Positions 8,165 through 16,665 of a stretch of DNA of 64,000 nt are shown piece by piece. Under the pieces are notes generated by a model. The model ran no database searches, was not told the origin of the DNA, and was given only the letters and a program-made list of their open reading frames with translations. Source of the DNA: Streptomyces plumbidurans (GTDB lineage Bacteria > Actinomycetota > Actinomycetes > Streptomycetales > Streptomycetaceae); assembly GCF_019857225.1 (NCBI RefSeq), contig NZ_JAFJSY010000010.1, positions 124,001 to 188,000 on the forward strand, in the 5' to 3' direction. How positions within the stretch are numbered: the first letter of the stretch is position 1; the number at the start of each line of letters is the position of its first letter. Position numbers and translations under genes: made by a program.

Positions 8165-9364
8165 GTGACCGAGAAGGCCGAGCTTCAGTCCGTCCTCGAC
8201 CGTGCCGCGGCCGGCGGGCGGATCACCCCGGAAGAGGCCCTCGACCTCTACCGCGACGCCCCGCTGCACGCGCTGGGCGCCGCGGCCGACGCCGTACGCC
8301 GCCGCAAGTACGCGGGCACCGAGCACATCGCGACGTACATCATCGAGCGCAACATCAACTACACCAACGTGTGCGTCACGGCGTGCAAGTTCTGCGCCTT
8401 CTACGCGGCCCCCAAGGACACCGAGAAGGGCTGGACCCGCGACCTCGACGACATCCTGCGGCGCTGCGCCGAGACCGTCGAGCTCGGCGGCACCCAGATC
8501 ATGTTCCAGGGCGGCCACCACCCGGACTACGGCGTGGAGTACTACGAGAAGCACTTCGCGGCCATCAAGAAGGAGTTCCCGCAGCTCGTCATCCACAGCC
8601 TGGGGGCGAGCGAGGTCGAGCACATGGCGCGGATCTCGAAGGTCTCCGTCGAGGAGGCGATCCGGCGCATCCACGCCGCCGGCCTCGACTCCTTCGCGGG
8701 TGCCGGCGCCGAGTTGCTCCCCGAGCGGCCGCGCAAGGCGATCGCGCCGCTGAAGGAGTCCGGCGAGCGCTGGCTGGAGATCATGGAGACCGCGCACAAC
8801 CTGGGCGTCGAGTCGACCTCCACCATGCTGATGGGCACCGGCGAGACCAACGCCGAGCGCATCGAGCACCTGCGGATGATCCGCGACGTACAGGACCGGA
8901 CGGGCGGGTTCCGCGCCTTCATCCCGTACACGTACCAGCCCGAGAACAACCATCTGAAGGGCCGCACGCAGGCCACGCTCTTCGAGTACCTGCGGATGAT
9001 CGCCATCGCCCGGCTGTTCATGGACAACGTCCAGCACATCCAGGGTTCCTGGCTGACCACGGGCAAGGAGGTCGGCCAGCTGTCGCTGCACTACGGCGCC
9101 GACGACCTCGGTTCGATCATGCTGGAGGAGAACGTCGTCTCCTCGGCCGGTGCCAAGCACCGCTCCAACCGGATGGAGATCATCGACCTGATCCGGAAGG
9201 CCGGGCGGGTGCCGGCCCAGCGGACGACGACGTACGAGCACATCGTCGTGCACGACGACCCGGCGAACGACCCGGTCGACGAGCGGGTCATGTCCCACAT
9301 CTCGTCCACGGCGATCGCGGGCGGCACGGCCCACCCGGAGCTGAAGCTCCTGGCCTCCAACTGA
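8165..9364 (+). CDS. mqnC: cyclic dehypoxanthinyl futalosine synthase
   Basis: A radical SAM enzyme of 399 residues that cyclises dehypoxanthine futalosine in the futalosine route to menaquinone. The radical SAM cysteines are C70, C74 and C77 (CVTACKFC), in the usual place for MqnC, and the length is normal for the family. GGTQIMFQGGHHPDYG and the C-terminal GSIMLEENVVSSAG segment are family hallmarks. GTG at 8165 follows AAAGG. The gene sits in a neighbourhood with other quinone and complex I genes (menG, a MenJ-like reductase, nuo, polyprenyl synthase). The other mqn genes are not in the window. Confidence 0.96.
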   Translation: MTEKAELQSVLDRAAAGGRITPEEALDLYRDAPLHALGAAADAVRRRKYAGTEHIATYIIERNINYTNVCVTACKFCAFYAAPKDTEKGWTRDLDDILRRCAETVELGGTQIMFQGGHHPDYGVEYYEKHFAAIKKEFPQLVIHSLGASEVEHMARISKVSVEEAIRRIHAAGLDSFAGAGAELLPERPRKAIAPLKESGERWLEIMETAHNLGVESTSTMLMGTGETNAERIEHLRMIRDVQDRTGGFRAFIPYTYQPENNHLKGRTQATLFEYLRMIAIARLFMDNVQHIQGSWLTTGKEVGQLSLHYGADDLGSIMLEENVVSSAGAKHRSNRMEIIDLIRKAGRVPAQRTTTYEHIVVHDDPANDPVDERVMSHISSTAIAGGTAHPELKLLASN

Positions 9365-9371
9365 CCGTACG

Positions 9372-9836
9372 GTGCTGACGATTCACGCGGCGGACGAGGT
9401 GCGCCGCGACTGGGCCACCGCGTCCGCCGCGCGCGTCGGGGTCGTCACGGGAGGCGCCGTGGCGGTCGAGGGCGGGCGTATCGCCGCCGTGGGCACTCTC
9501 GCCGAGGTGCAGGAGCGGTTCCCGGGCGGACGGGTGCGGCGCTGGCCCGGGGTGCTCGGGCCCGCCCGCGTGCACGAAGGGCCGCTGCCCGACGCCCCGT
9601 CCCCGCGCGAACGCGTCCACGCCGTCCTGAAGTCGGGGGCGACGGCGGTTCTGGCGGCCCACGCCGACTCGCCCGAACTCCGCGCCGCGGCCGACCGCAA
9701 CGACGTGCTGGTCCTCGCGAGCGCCCGCCGGACGGTGCTCGACGAGAACGCCCGCGCCGACCTCGCCGTGTTCGACGACACCGGCGACTGCATCGCGACG
9801 GTGTGCGCCGGACGCCTGGTGCATCGGCGGCGCTGA
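9372..9836 (+). CDS. small protein resembling an amidohydrolase composite domain without its barrel
   Basis: A 154-residue protein starting 7 bases after mqnC, so probably co-transcribed. Its N-terminal half (GGAVAVEGGRIAAVGTLAEV, then PGVLGPARVHEGPLP) follows the beta-sandwich that opens HutI/MqnX-type amidohydrolases. Its C-terminal half (RADLAVFDDTGDCIATV, then GRLVHR) follows the strands that close the same domain. The intervening TIM barrel of about 250 residues and the metal-binding HxH are absent. This matches what databases call an imidazolonepropionase-like composite domain. Catalysis is unlikely. The position beside mqnC suggests a link to the aminofutalosine deaminase family or menaquinone formation, which is inference. 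Confidence 0.75.
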   Translation: MLTIHAADEVRRDWATASAARVGVVTGGAVAVEGGRIAAVGTLAEVQERFPGGRVRRWPGVLGPARVHEGPLPDAPSPRERVHAVLKSGATAVLAAHADSPELRAAADRNDVLVLASARRTVLDENARADLAVFDDTGDCIATVCAGRLVHRRR

Positions 9837-9837
9837 A

Positions 9838-9869
9838 GGTCTTTCAGGGGCGCGGGGAACCGCGCGACC
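9838..9869. terminator. hairpin of the common Streptomyces intergenic type
   Basis: GCGCGG (9850-9855), a GGAA loop and CCGCGC (9860-9865) form a perfect six-pair stem. Outer arms GGTC (9838-9841) and GACC (9866-9869) extend it across an internal loop. The motif GGGGCGCGGGGAAC is a familiar repeated intergenic element in Streptomyces. It lies between the convergent mqnC unit and the GH18 gene and can terminate both. Confidence 0.65.
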
Positions 9870-9897
9870 GGCCACGAACCACCCGCACTCCGTGCAC

Positions 9898-10893
9898 TCA
9901 GCCGGCGAACGCCTTCCCGAACGCCCCCGAACTCTGCTCCACCCCGCTGCAGTTGGTGGCCGCGTCGTCGGAGGCGGAGTCACCGGCCTTGCACTTCTGG
10001 TCCCGGAACGTCGACCACATCGACACCCAGGCGATCCCCTTCTTCTGCGCGAACGCCCGCACCTGCGCCGCGTCGGAGAGCGAGAACGTCTCGTTGGCGA
10101 CGTCGTTCACGCCGAGCATCGAGGTCAGCGCCATGCCCTGCCAGGCGTTCGCGTCGGACAGGCCGAAGACCTTCTTCAGCTGGGTGTGGGCAGCCTTGGC
10201 GGAGGTGAGGGCGTAGTCGCCCATGTCGCCGGCGTACGACTCGCCGTAGTTCATGGTCATCAGGTTCACCGTGGAGACCTGCACGTCGTACTTGTTCGCG
10301 GATTCCAGCAGCGCCAGGCCGTCGGCGTCCAGGCCGGACGGCATGACCGGGAGCGTGAAGGTGACCTCCAGGTCGCTGCGTTGCTTCTGCAGCAGGGCGA
10401 TCGCCTTCGAGCGCAGGGCGACCGAGCCGGCGTCGGTCAGTTCGTCGCCCTCGATGTCGAAGTCGGCGCGGTCGGTGCCCGCCGCGTCCAGTGCCTTGCC
10501 GTACGCCGCCGCCAGCGCGGACGCGCTGTCGCAGGTCGATGCCAGCTCCTTGCCGGAAGCACCGCCGAAGGAGACGCGGACGTCACCGCCGTCCGCCTTC
10601 AGCTTCGAGATCCGGGACTTGATCGCCGAGTTGGTCAGGGCGTCCTGGCCGTCCCACTTCGGGGTGCAGGTTCTGCCGTCGGAGATCACGAAGGCCAGGT
10701 TGTACGTCGACGGGGAGCCGGCCGAGTCGTTGGCGGAGGCGTCCGTGGCGCTCACGTAGGGGGCGTATGCGGTGTGGGACGGCTCGGCGGCGTCCGTGCT
10801 CCCGCCCGAGTCCCCCGAGCCCGCGGAACAGCCCGCCACGGCCAGGGCGAACAGGCACGTCAGCCCGGCCATCGGCTTCCGGAAAATCGGCAT
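9898..10893 (-). CDS. GH18 family chitinase-like lipoprotein
   Basis: An exported glycoside hydrolase family 18 protein of about 331 residues. Counting from the ATG at 10893, the signal peptide ends in AVAGC (Cys22), so it should be lipid-anchored. The GH18 signature DxxDxDxE is intact: D141, D144, D146 and catalytic E148 (DRADFDIE). The preceding strand VRVSFGGASGKEL and the later NLMTMNYGES also match the family's SxGG and YxN-type strands. There are no carbohydrate-binding modules. The start is uncertain: in-frame ATGs at 10941 and 10962 would add residues before the signal peptide. Likely role: hydrolysis or binding of chitin or related amino-sugar polymers at the surface. Confidence 0.85.
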   Translation of the reverse strand: MPIFRKPMAGLTCLFALAVAGCSAGSGDSGGSTDAAEPSHTAYAPYVSATDASANDSAGSPSTYNLAFVISDGRTCTPKWDGQDALTNSAIKSRISKLKADGGDVRVSFGGASGKELASTCDSASALAAAYGKALDAAGTDRADFDIEGDELTDAGSVALRSKAIALLQKQRSDLEVTFTLPVMPSGLDADGLALLESANKYDVQVSTVNLMTMNYGESYAGDMGDYALTSAKAAHTQLKKVFGLSDANAWQGMALTSMLGVNDVANETFSLSDAAQVRAFAQKKGIAWVSMWSTFRDQKCKAGDSASDDAATNCSGVEQSSGAFGKAFAG

Positions 10894-11078
10894 TCGCAGG
10901 AACTCGCTCTCGTGCGCTCTCGAGCGCTGTCGTGATGTCATTCTGAAAGGGAAACGTCTCATATGCGGCCGGTGTTCCGGAAGGATTCCACAGGCGAGGG
11001 ACAGCTCACGAGGTTTCTCTTATGCACCTCACAACAAGACTCGATTCGGTCACATAATGACTCCCTAACGTCTGGGGA

Positions 11079-11447
11079 ATGCATTCCGAGCCTGCCATCG
11101 AAAACCGTGCGACCGAACGTGGTCGCCGCCGCAAACGCGGCAACGGGCCTGCTGAGGGGCCCGTGTTCGTTGACAACTCCGGGCGCCGTTCCAAGCTGCT
11201 GCGCCGGATCGGCCTGCTCGCCGGCGTGCTGTGCCTCGGGTACGCCGTCGTGCTGGGCCTGGCCTTCATGGGGATCGGCACCGCGACCCCGTCCTCGCTG
11301 CTGCCCTTCGCGGGCGGCGGCCCGGCCGGTGTCCGCAACTCCGGCCCCCGGGGCACCGAGCCGCCGGGCGGATTCGGCACCCCGCCGGCGAGGCCCACCG
11401 GTACGCCGCTCACGGGCGCCCCCACCGGAACGCGGCCATCCTCATGA
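11079..11447 (+). CDS. small single-pass membrane protein of the polysaccharide module
   Basis: A 122-residue protein: a basic N-terminus (ERGRRRKRGN and RRSKLLRR), one membrane helix (IGLLAGVLCLGYAVVLGLAF, about residues 45-64) and a Gly/Pro/Thr-rich extracellular tail. No enzymatic motif. Its stop overlaps the start of the deacetylase/glycosyltransferase gene (ATGA), so the two are translated together. It is probably an accessory subunit of the polymer synthase, comparable in position to small partners of other glycan synthases; this is inference. Confidence 0.75.
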   Translation: MHSEPAIENRATERGRRRKRGNGPAEGPVFVDNSGRRSKLLRRIGLLAGVLCLGYAVVLGLAFMGIGTATPSSLLPFAGGGPAGVRNSGPRGTEPPGGFGTPPARPTGTPLTGAPTGTRPSS

Positions 11448-13735
11448 CGACGACATCCACCACTCGTGGCCGCCGCCGCGCCCCCTCCCGTATGCAGCGC
11501 GCGGCGGGCAAGGCCGCGGCACTGCAGAAACCGCGTGTCATCCTCGCCCTGCTGGTGCTGCTCGGGCTGACCAGCGTCATGCTGCTCGACGGCTATCTGC
11601 GGGCCGAGGTCGGCGGCGACCAGCGCGTGCGCACCGGCGCCGGCTCCAGCAAGGTCCCCGACAAAGTCCTCGACGGCGGGCCGATCCTCACCTTCCGAGG
11701 CGACCGGGCCACCACGGTCTCGGTGCCGAAGAAGACCATCGCGCTCACCTTCGACGACGGTCCGAACCCCACCTACACGCCCCAGGTGCTGAAGATCCTC
11801 AAGAAGTACGACGTCCCGGCGACCTTCTTCCTGGTCGGCTCGATGGTCTCGCGCTACCCGGGGATCGTGAAGGACATGGTCGGGCAGGGCGACGAGGTGG
11901 GCATCCACACGTTCACCCACGTCGACCTCTCCTACCAGAGCAATGCCCGCGTCGACCGGGAGATGAAGCAGACCCAGCTCGCGCTCGCGGGCGCGGCCGG
12001 GATCACGACCACGCTGTTCCGGGCGCCGTACTCCTCGGAGACGGACGCCATCGACAACTACAGCTGGCCGGTCTACAAGAGGCTCGGCCAGGAGGGTTAC
12101 ACCAGCGTCTTCGTCGACACCGACAGCGACGACTGGAAGAAGCCGGGCGTCTCGAAGATCGTGGACTGGGCCACACCGAAGGGGACTTCGGGCGCGGCGG
12201 TTCTCATGCACGACGCCGGCGGCGACCGCGAGCAGACGATCAAGGCGCTGCCGAAGTACATCGAGAAGATGAAGGCGAAGGGCTACACCTTCACCACCAT
12301 CAGCGGCGTCATGGAGAAGCAGAACACCGGCAGCGGCCGGGCGGTGACCGGTGCTGCCGCGGCGCTGCGGCCGGGCGGCAGTGTCCCCAACGGCCCGCAG
12401 GCGCGCGGCGTTTCGGTCACGGGCGGCCTGCAGGCCGCCCAGCACAAGGCCACCGGCGCGACCCTCTACGAGGGCAAGGCGCTGATCGTGGCCGTCGCCG
12501 TGGCCGAGTACGCGCTGCCCGTGCTCTCGGTCGGTCTGATGGTCGTGGGCGTGGCCGTCATGGGCCGCTTCGGGATGATGGTGGTCCTCGCCCGCCGCCA
12601 CTACAGACAGCGCAACAAGCGCCGGTTCAGCTGGGGGCCGCCGGTCACCCGGCCGGTCAGCGTGATCGTCCCGGCGTACAACGAGAAGGAGTGCATCGCC
12701 AACACCCTCGAGTCGCTGTCGAGGAGCACCCATCCGATCGAGGTCATCGTGGTCGACGACGGCTCGACGGACGGCACCTCCGAGATCGCGCGTGAGGCGG
12801 CGAACGCGCTCGGCATGACCAATGTCCGGGTGATCCGCCAGGAGAACGCGGGCAAGCCGGCCGCCCTCAACCACGGGGTGCGCAGCGCCAGTTGCGACAT
12901 CGTCGTGATGATGGACGGCGACACCGTCTTCGAACCGGACACCGTACGGCACCTCGTGCAGCCCTTCGCCGACCCCGAGGTCGGCGCCGTCGCCGGCAAC
13001 GCCAAGGTCGGCAACCGCAACACGCTCATCGGCGCCTGGCAGCACATCGAGTACGTGATGGGCTTCAACCTCGACCGGCGCATGTACGACCTGCTGCGCT
13101 GCATGCCCACCATTCCGGGCGCGATCGGCGCCTTCCGCCGCGAGGCGGTGCTGCAGGTCGGCGGGATGAGCGAGGACACCCTCGCCGAGGACACCGACAT
13201 CACCATCGCCATGCACCGCGCGGGCTGGCGGGTCGTCTACCAGGAGCACGCCCGGGCCTGGACGGAGGCGCCCGGATCGCTCAAGCAGCTGTGGTCGCAG
13301 CGCTACCGCTGGTCGTACGGCACCATGCAGGCGCTGTGGAAGCATCGCAAGTCCCTTACGGACAAGGGACCTTCGGGCCGCTTCGGCCGCGTCGGCATGC
13401 CGCTCGTCGTCATCTTCCAGATCGTGACGCCGGTCTGCGCCCCGCTCATCGACGTGTTCACCGCCTACTCGATGATCTTCGTCGACTTCACGGCGGCCCT
13501 GCTCGCCTGGCTCGCGGTGCTGGCCATTCAACTCGTCTGCGCGGCCTACGCGTTCCGCCTCGACCGCGAAAAGTACCGCTACCTCCTGATGATGCCCCTC
13601 CAGCAACTGGCCTACCGCCAGATGATGTACCTCGTCCTCATCCACTCCTGCATCACCGCCCTCACCGGCGGCCGCCTCCGCTGGCAGAAGCTGAAACGAA
13701 CGGGCGAGGTCGGAACTCCGGCGGGGGTGGGCTGA
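11444..13735 (+). CDS. bifunctional polysaccharide deacetylase / family 2 glycosyltransferase
   Basis: A 763-residue membrane enzyme. An N-terminal anchor (about 31-49) is followed by an extracellular NodB deacetylase domain (about 95-290) with TFDD (102-105), the metal histidines H155 and H159 (HTFTH), the RAPYSS motif and a late MHDAGG histidine. A membrane helix (346-384) leads to a cytoplasmic GT2 domain with VDDGS, DGD (491-493), EDTD (581-584) and QRYRW (618-622), the processive-synthase signature. C-terminal membrane helices complete the pore. It should make and partly deacetylate a beta-linked N-acetylglucosamine-type polymer, as MatB does in Streptomyces. Translation is coupled to the small gene before it; the acyltransferase follows at once. 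Confidence 0.92.
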   Translation: MTTTSTTRGRRRAPSRMQRAAGKAAALQKPRVILALLVLLGLTSVMLLDGYLRAEVGGDQRVRTGAGSSKVPDKVLDGGPILTFRGDRATTVSVPKKTIALTFDDGPNPTYTPQVLKILKKYDVPATFFLVGSMVSRYPGIVKDMVGQGDEVGIHTFTHVDLSYQSNARVDREMKQTQLALAGAAGITTTLFRAPYSSETDAIDNYSWPVYKRLGQEGYTSVFVDTDSDDWKKPGVSKIVDWATPKGTSGAAVLMHDAGGDREQTIKALPKYIEKMKAKGYTFTTISGVMEKQNTGSGRAVTGAAAALRPGGSVPNGPQARGVSVTGGLQAAQHKATGATLYEGKALIVAVAVAEYALPVLSVGLMVVGVAVMGRFGMMVVLARRHYRQRNKRRFSWGPPVTRPVSVIVPAYNEKECIANTLESLSRSTHPIEVIVVDDGSTDGTSEIAREAANALGMTNVRVIRQENAGKPAALNHGVRSASCDIVVMMDGDTVFEPDTVRHLVQPFADPEVGAVAGNAKVGNRNTLIGAWQHIEYVMGFNLDRRMYDLLRCMPTIPGAIGAFRREAVLQVGGMSEDTLAEDTDITIAMHRAGWRVVYQEHARAWTEAPGSLKQLWSQRYRWSYGTMQALWKHRKSLTDKGPSGRFGRVGMPLVVIFQIVTPVCAPLIDVFTAYSMIFVDFTAALLAWLAVLAIQLVCAAYAFRLDREKYRYLLMMPLQQLAYRQMMYLVLIHSCITALTGGRLRWQKLKRTGEVGTPAGVG

Positions 13736-13736
13736 A

Positions 13737-14945
13737 TTGGGTTCGCACAGAAGAGGAGCGCCACCCGCCGCTTCCGCTACCGCTGTGGGCAATCGTTCCG
13801 CACGGCGGAACGGGTGGGCACAGCCTGCAGCGCCGGGCGCGGCTGAACCCGGCGAGACGGGGAGCACCGTCCCACTGCCTCAAGTCCCCCCGCGGGACCG
13901 CTACTTCGACACCCTCAGAGCAGTAGCCCTGGTAAGGGTCGTCACGTACCACACCTTCGGCTGGCCCTGGGCAGGAATGATCTACCCCTCGATGGGCGTC
14001 ATGTTCGCCCTCGCAGGCACCCTTATGGCCAAGTCCCTGGAGCGCCCCGCCCCGAAGGTCCTCAGGAGCCGCCTGCGAAGACTCCTCCCCCCGTTCTGGT
14101 TCTGGGGCGTCTTCGTGGTCCTCGCCATGCTGATCCACGGCTGGATCCCCGGCTGGCAGATCGTCTACTGGGTCGTCCCGCTCGGCGACCCCCCGGGCAA
14201 CGCCTGGGGCGAGCAGGCATGGGAGATCCTCTGGTACCTGCGGACGTACCTCTGGTTCGTCCTGCTGTCCCCCCTTCTCCTACGGCTCTTCCGGCTCGCC
14301 CCGCTCCCCGTCCTGGCCCTGTCCCTCGCCCCGATCCTGGTCCTGAACTTCGTCTGGACCGGCCCGGACAACCGCTTCGGCAGCGCCCTGTGGGACCTGT
14401 CGACGTACCTCTTCTGCTGGATCCTCGGCTTCGCGCACCGCGACGGCGTGCTGCAGCGGATGAAGCCGGCCCTCGTCGTCGCGCTCTCGCTCGCCGCGCT
14501 GGGCTACGGCGGCTGGTACGCCTTCGGCCACCAATCCGATTTCGGCACGTACGACCTTGACGAGGACCCGCTCGCCCAGGCCTTCTGGTCGGCCGGCTTC
14601 GTGCTGCTGCTGATGTGGGCGAAGGCGTACTTCCGGATCGACTTCGCTCGACTGACCAGCTTCCGGCGGCTGGACCGGACGGTCACGGTCTTCAACGCGC
14701 GTGCCGTGACGATCTACCTCTGGCACGAGATCGCGCTGATCCTGGCCGTCCCGCTGATCGACCAGTTCTGGAACGTGCCCGCGTTCGAGAAGTACCTGCC
14801 GCTGGAGAGCCAGTGGTTCATGTTCGGCATCGGCTGGGTCCTGATCGCGGTGTTCGTCCTTGTGTGCGGCTGCGTGGAGGACGTGGCCGCGAAGAAGAAG
14901 CCCAGACTCCTTCCGGGAGGGCGGGCTGCAACAATGGCGAGGTGA
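13737..14945 (+). CDS. membrane acyltransferase (acyltransferase-3 type)
   Basis: A 402-residue integral membrane protein. After a disordered, Arg/Ala/Pro-rich cytoplasmic N-terminus of about 50 residues, [20 protein letters not shown] carries the Arg and catalytic-type His of acyltransferase family 3. About ten membrane segments follow. Such enzymes O-acetylate or O-succinylate exported glycans. Only a TTG (13737) gives a start near the upstream stop; it has GGGGGTGGG upstream. The arrangement just behind the deacetylase/glycosyltransferase suggests it modifies the polymer made there. Its end overlaps the menG start. Confidence 0.85.
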   Translation: MGSHRRGAPPAASATAVGNRSARRNGWAQPAAPGAAEPGETGSTVPLPQVPPRDRYFDTLRAVALVRVVTYHTFGWPWAGMIYPSMGVMFALAGTLMAKSLERPAPKVLRSRLRRLLPPFWFWGVFVVLAMLIHGWIPGWQIVYWVVPLGDPPGNAWGEQAWEILWYLRTYLWFVLLSPLLLRLFRLAPLPVLALSLAPILVLNFVWTGPDNRFGSALWDLSTYLFCWILGFAHRDGVLQRMKPALVVALSLAALGYGGWYAFGHQSDFGTYDLDEDPLAQAFWSAGFVLLLMWAKAYFRIDFARLTSFRRLDRTVTVFNARAVTIYLWHEIALILAVPLIDQFWNVPAFEKYLPLESQWFMFGIGWVLIAVFVLVCGCVEDVAAKKKPRLLPGGRAATMAR

Positions 14946-15637
14946 CCCGCGCTTCCCTGAACAAGCAGCCGCACGAAGTCGCCTCGATGTTCGACGACGT
15001 GGCGGAACGGTACGACCTGACGAACGACGTGCTGTCGCTCGGCCAGGACCGGGTGTGGCGCAAGGAGGTGGCGAAGGCGGTCGATGCCAGGCCGGCGCGG
15101 AAGGTCCTGGACCTCGCGGCGGGCACGGCGACCTCCTCGCTGCCGTTCGCCCGCACGGGCGCCTATGTCGTCCCCTGCGACTTCTCCCTCGGCATGCTCC
15201 AGGTCGGCAAGAAGAAGCACCCCTGGCTGCCGCTGACCGCGGGCGACGCGACGAAGCTGCCGTTCCGCGACGACACCTTCGACGCCGTCACGATCTCCTT
15301 CGGGCTGCGCAACGTGCAGGACGTCGACGGCGCCCTGCGCGAGATGCACCGGGTGACCAAGCCCGGCGGCCGGGTGGTGATCTGCGAGTTCTCGCACCCG
15401 ACCTGGGCGCCCTTCCGCACCGTCTACACCGAGTACCTGATGCGCGCCCTCCCGCCGGTCGCCCGCGCGGTCTCCTCCAGCCCCGACGCCTACGTCTACC
15501 TCGCCGAGTCCATCCGCGCCTGGCCCGACCAGCCCGCGCTGGCCGAGCGGCTGCAGAAGGCCGGTTGGTCGAAGGTGGCGTGGAAGAACCTCACGGGCGG
15601 CGTGGTGGCCCTGCACCGCGGGTTCAAGCAGAGCTGA
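14942..15637 (+). CDS. menG: demethylmenaquinone methyltransferase
   Basis: A 231-residue class I SAM methyltransferase of the UbiE/MenG family; it methylates demethylmenaquinone in the last step of menaquinone synthesis. Seen: the family N-terminus [23 protein letters not shown] motif [18 protein letters not shown], and the [10 protein letters not shown] strand. The GTG start overlaps the acyltransferase stop (GTGA). The C-terminus overlaps the convergent PASTA gene by 14 bp. In most Streptomyces this gene lies close to nuo and the geranylgeranyl-reductase-family gene, as here. Confidence 0.94.
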   Translation: MTRASLNKQPHEVASMFDDVAERYDLTNDVLSLGQDRVWRKEVAKAVDARPARKVLDLAAGTATSSLPFARTGAYVVPCDFSLGMLQVGKKKHPWLPLTAGDATKLPFRDDTFDAVTISFGLRNVQDVDGALREMHRVTKPGGRVVICEFSHPTWAPFRTVYTEYLMRALPPVARAVSSSPDAYVYLAESIRAWPDQPALAERLQKAGWSKVAWKNLTGGVVALHRGFKQS

Positions 15638-15968
15638 CCACGTACGGGTCGCCCGGCTCGTCGAGTTCGCGCTGCAGTCCGCCCGTGGGGGGCCGGGGGA
15701 TGCGGGGCTCGCGCATGCCTCCGCCGCCCTCCCCCTCGCCGAAGTCGAACCACACGTAGATCACGGAGTCCCGGGGCACCTCGGCGCCCGGCTGCGGGTA
15801 CTGCCGTACGACGTATTCGACGACGGTCTGGTGGAAGTCCGGCCGGTCCGGTGCGTTGAGGAAGAGCCCGGTCGTCTCTGCCGACTTGCGCGCGTCCATG
15901 GCCATCAGCCCGACAAGCCGTGGTACGCGCACTTCGGGTGGTTTGGGTGTTATACGCACAGATGTCAC
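15624..15968 (-). CDS. single-PASTA-domain protein
   Basis: A 114-residue soluble protein with one PASTA repeat: [20 protein letters not shown], then the second half [25 protein letters not shown] domains normally sit in tandem outside Ser/Thr kinases and penicillin-binding proteins; here the domain stands alone, with no signal peptide or membrane anchor. The tail is Gly/Glu/Pro-rich. The start may be GTG at 15968 or the GTG at 15959, which has a GGGGGTG upstream. Its 3' end overlaps that of menG. Role unknown. Confidence 0.75.
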   Translation of the reverse strand: MTSVRITPKPPEVRVPRLVGLMAMDARKSAETTGLFLNAPDRPDFHQTVVEYVVRQYPQPGAEVPRDSVIYVWFDFGEGEGGGGMREPRIPRPPTGGLQRELDEPGDPYVVSSA

Positions 15969-16042
15969 CCCCAGCGGTACAGGCAGGGTAACCGCCCGGG
16001 GGTGTCATCCGGAAGCGTCAAGTGTCTTTCTGTAGCAGTCAG

Positions 16043-16567
16043 TTACTCCGTGTGACCGGTTTGGAGGTCGAGGCCGAAGCAGAGCGCGTCCTCGTCGAGA
16101 CGCGGGTGCCGGTAGGTCTCCCTCAGCTCCATGCCGAGGCGCTTCGTGACCGCGATCGACCGCTCGTTTCCGGGTCTGACCATCGCCACCACGCTCGTCA
16201 CCCCGGCCGCCCGCAGCCGCTCCAGCGTCATCTGCGCGGCGGCCGTTGCGTACCCCTTGCCCCAGAACTCCCGGCCGAGCCGCCAGCCGATCTCTATCTC
16301 GCCGCTGGGCCCCCACTCGTGCGGCCACGGCTGGGCGCCGGTGAACCCGATGACCTGCCCGCGGTCGTCGCTCATGGTCCACAGGCAGAAGCCCCGTTCG
16401 GCATCGTGCCGGCGCTGCCGGGCGGTGAGCTCCTCGTAGACGGACAGTTCCGCGGACGTACCGCCGTGGAACTCCATGACGTCCGGGTCGTCGAAGACCC
16501 GGTGCCAGGCGATCGCGTCCTCGTCGGTGGGTACGCGCAGCCGTACTACGGGGAGAGCTCGGTTCAC
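16043..16567 (-). CDS. GNAT family N-acetyltransferase (RimJ/RimL type)
   Basis: A 174-residue GNAT protein. The order is typical of RimJ/RimL-like enzymes: VVRLRVPTDEDAIAWHRVFDDPDVM, an acidic strand IEIGWRLGREFWGKGYATAA holding the acetyl-CoA loop (R/Q-x-x-G-x-A-like GKGYAT), and VAMVRPGNERSIAVTKRLGM. GTG at 16567 follows AAGGG. The substrate (an amine, peptide N-terminus or small molecule) cannot be told from sequence. It is divergent from the geranylgeranyl-reductase-family gene. Confidence 0.85.
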   Translation of the reverse strand: MNRALPVVRLRVPTDEDAIAWHRVFDDPDVMEFHGGTSAELSVYEELTARQRRHDAERGFCLWTMSDDRGQVIGFTGAQPWPHEWGPSGEIEIGWRLGREFWGKGYATAAAQMTLERLRAAGVTSVVAMVRPGNERSIAVTKRLGMELRETYRHPRLDEDALCFGLDLQTGHTE

Positions 16568-16665
16568 GAGGGCAGCCCTTCAGCCAGGTGATCAATGCTG
16601 CTGAATAGACTGCCCCTGTCCCGTGCCGTCCGGCACAGAGATTTCGAAGTTGGGGAGATCCCGCC

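Noticed and set aside
11006..13867. A 953-codon open frame antisense to the deacetylase/glycosyltransferase
   Set aside because: Such long antisense frames are a by-product of GC-rich third positions. The sense gene has clear domains and start signals.
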